Below the pieces are notes generated by a model. It was given only the letters and a program-made list of their open reading frames with translations, did no database searches and was not told the origin of the DNA. 7,121 nucleotides of DNA from Bacillota bacterium. Lineage in GTDB: Bacteria; Bacillota; Bacilli; Bacillales_B; DSM-18226. Positions 6,509-7,121 of this stretch are shown one piece after another (position 1 is the first letter of the stretch; each line of letters opens with the position of its first letter). The stretch is from NCBI GenBank assembly GCA_021821235.1, contig JAKACS010000156.1:1-7121 (forward strand). The letters are read 5' to 3'. Both the position numbers and the translations under genes were made by a program.

Positions 6509-7121
6509 TTATTCGCCTTGTTCCATCAGCTTTTTTGCATAACTTGCAAGGTCATGGTCAGGCTGAACAACAAGCGCCTTCGCAAACAGCTCAAGCGCTT
6601 TTGTTGATTCCTCTTTAAAACCGTAGGCAACCCCCAAATTGTAATAGGCATCTGCGTGTTCAGGATCCATTTCCAAACATTTTTCGAATTGGGGAATCGC
6701 TTCGTCAATCAAGTTTTGCTGGGCAAGACATAAGCCATATTGGAAGTGCGCTTCAGCATCCCCGTCATTCAGTTCAACACTTCTTTGCAAGTAGGGCAAT
6801 GCAAAGCGATTTTGCTCGAGCTGAATTAGCGACAATCCGAGCATGAAAAAATTATCGCTCGTTTCCAGTCCTTTTTTCATTGCCGTTTCAAACATATTTT
6901 TTGCTTCGGCAAATTTCTCCTTACTGTAGTACAGGTTTCCAAGGCTATAATAAGCAGCTGCCGCATTTTCATCAAGCACAATTGCTTTTTGATAAAATTT
7001 CTCCGCTTTTTCGCTATCGTGTACAGCCGCAAGTACATTTCCAAAATTTATAAAACCAAGTGGATCATGAGGATTTTCAGCAATTGCCTCATGAAAAGCT
7101 TTTGCCGCTTCCTCCCATTTT
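6509..7121 (-). CDS. yrrB: TPR repeat protein YrrB, N-terminus cut by window edge
   Basis: The frame is open from the right edge to the TAA at 6511-6509 and gives 203 visible residues, beginning KWEEAAKAFHEAIAENPHD. As I recall, B. subtilis YrrB is about 206 residues, so only a few are missing. An in-frame GTG at 6979 is an internal codon within a repeat, not the likely start. Tetratricopeptide repeats of 34 residues follow in register: one partial, then units starting PLGFINFGNVL, AAAYYSLGNLY, SDNFFMLGLSL, AEAHFQYGLCL and ADAYYNLGVAY, each ending with an acidic or proline turn. A short helix ending KKLMEQGE caps the array. There is no signal peptide in the visible part. TPR arrays bind peptides or partner proteins. 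Established context: yrrB follows mnmA (trmU) in Bacillus, and a role with the tRNA 2-thiouridylase has been suggested for it; that gene would lie to the right of this window. Confidence 0.93.
   Translation of the reverse strand, partial: KWEEAAKAFHEAIAENPHDPLGFINFGNVLAAVHDSEKAEKFYQKAIVLDENAAAAYYSLGNLYYSKEKFAEAKNMFETAMKKGLETSDNFFMLGLSLIQLEQNRFALPYLQRSVELNDGDAEAHFQYGLCLAQQNLIDEAIPQFEKCLEMDPEHADAYYNLGVAYGFKEESTKALELFAKALVVQPDHDLASYAKKLMEQGE

Overview
The window looks like chromosomal core DNA of a Bacillaceae-type Firmicute. Ribosome binding sites are strong and purine-rich, the sigma-A promoter has consensus hexamers, a T-box riboswitch precedes a tRNA synthetase gene, and the gene order (yrrB, recD2, yrrD ... 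yrrI, alaS) matches what I recall of the Bacillus subtilis yrr-alaS neighbourhood. I cannot name the species. Every supported gene is on the minus strand, so the region reads from right to left in transcription order. I see no mobile element, CRISPR array, tRNA or rRNA gene, and no credible plus-strand gene.

In transcription order: (1) 7121-6509 is a TPR protein (YrrB-like) whose N-terminus runs off the window. (2) 6475-4055 is RecD2, a complete 806-residue SF1B helicase with a GTG start behind an ideal Shine-Dalgarno sequence. (3) 4055-3549 is YrrD, a PRC-barrel protein that meets the recD2 stop in a TAATG junction. (4) 3536-3345 is a 63-residue CxxC/CxxC zinc-ribbon protein of unknown function whose ribosome binding site overlaps the yrrD stop. 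A perfect 11-bp hairpin terminator (3312-3336) closes this tightly spaced group. (5) 3254-2169 is YrrI, an AI-2E family membrane protein. (6) A consensus promoter (2136-2164) and a T-box leader (about 2129-1882) follow. (7) alaS starts at 1829 and leaves the window at its left edge after 609 codons.

Functionally there are two themes. The alaS unit is the alanyl-tRNA synthetase gene under tRNA-sensing control: the leader has a GCU alanine specifier, a T-box bulge complementary to an ACCA tRNA end, and a strong intrinsic terminator that competes with an antiterminator. The yrrB-recD2-yrrD-zinc-ribbon group combines a protein-interaction scaffold, a replication/repair helicase and two small proteins without assigned function; in Bacillus it sits downstream of the tRNA thiolation gene mnmA (trmU), which would lie just off the right edge. 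Nothing here looks like a new defence or mobile system. The most open points are the small zinc-ribbon protein, the choice of yrrD start, a repeated GCUAAUCC element in the T-box leader, and the lack of any terminator between yrrI and the alaS promoter.
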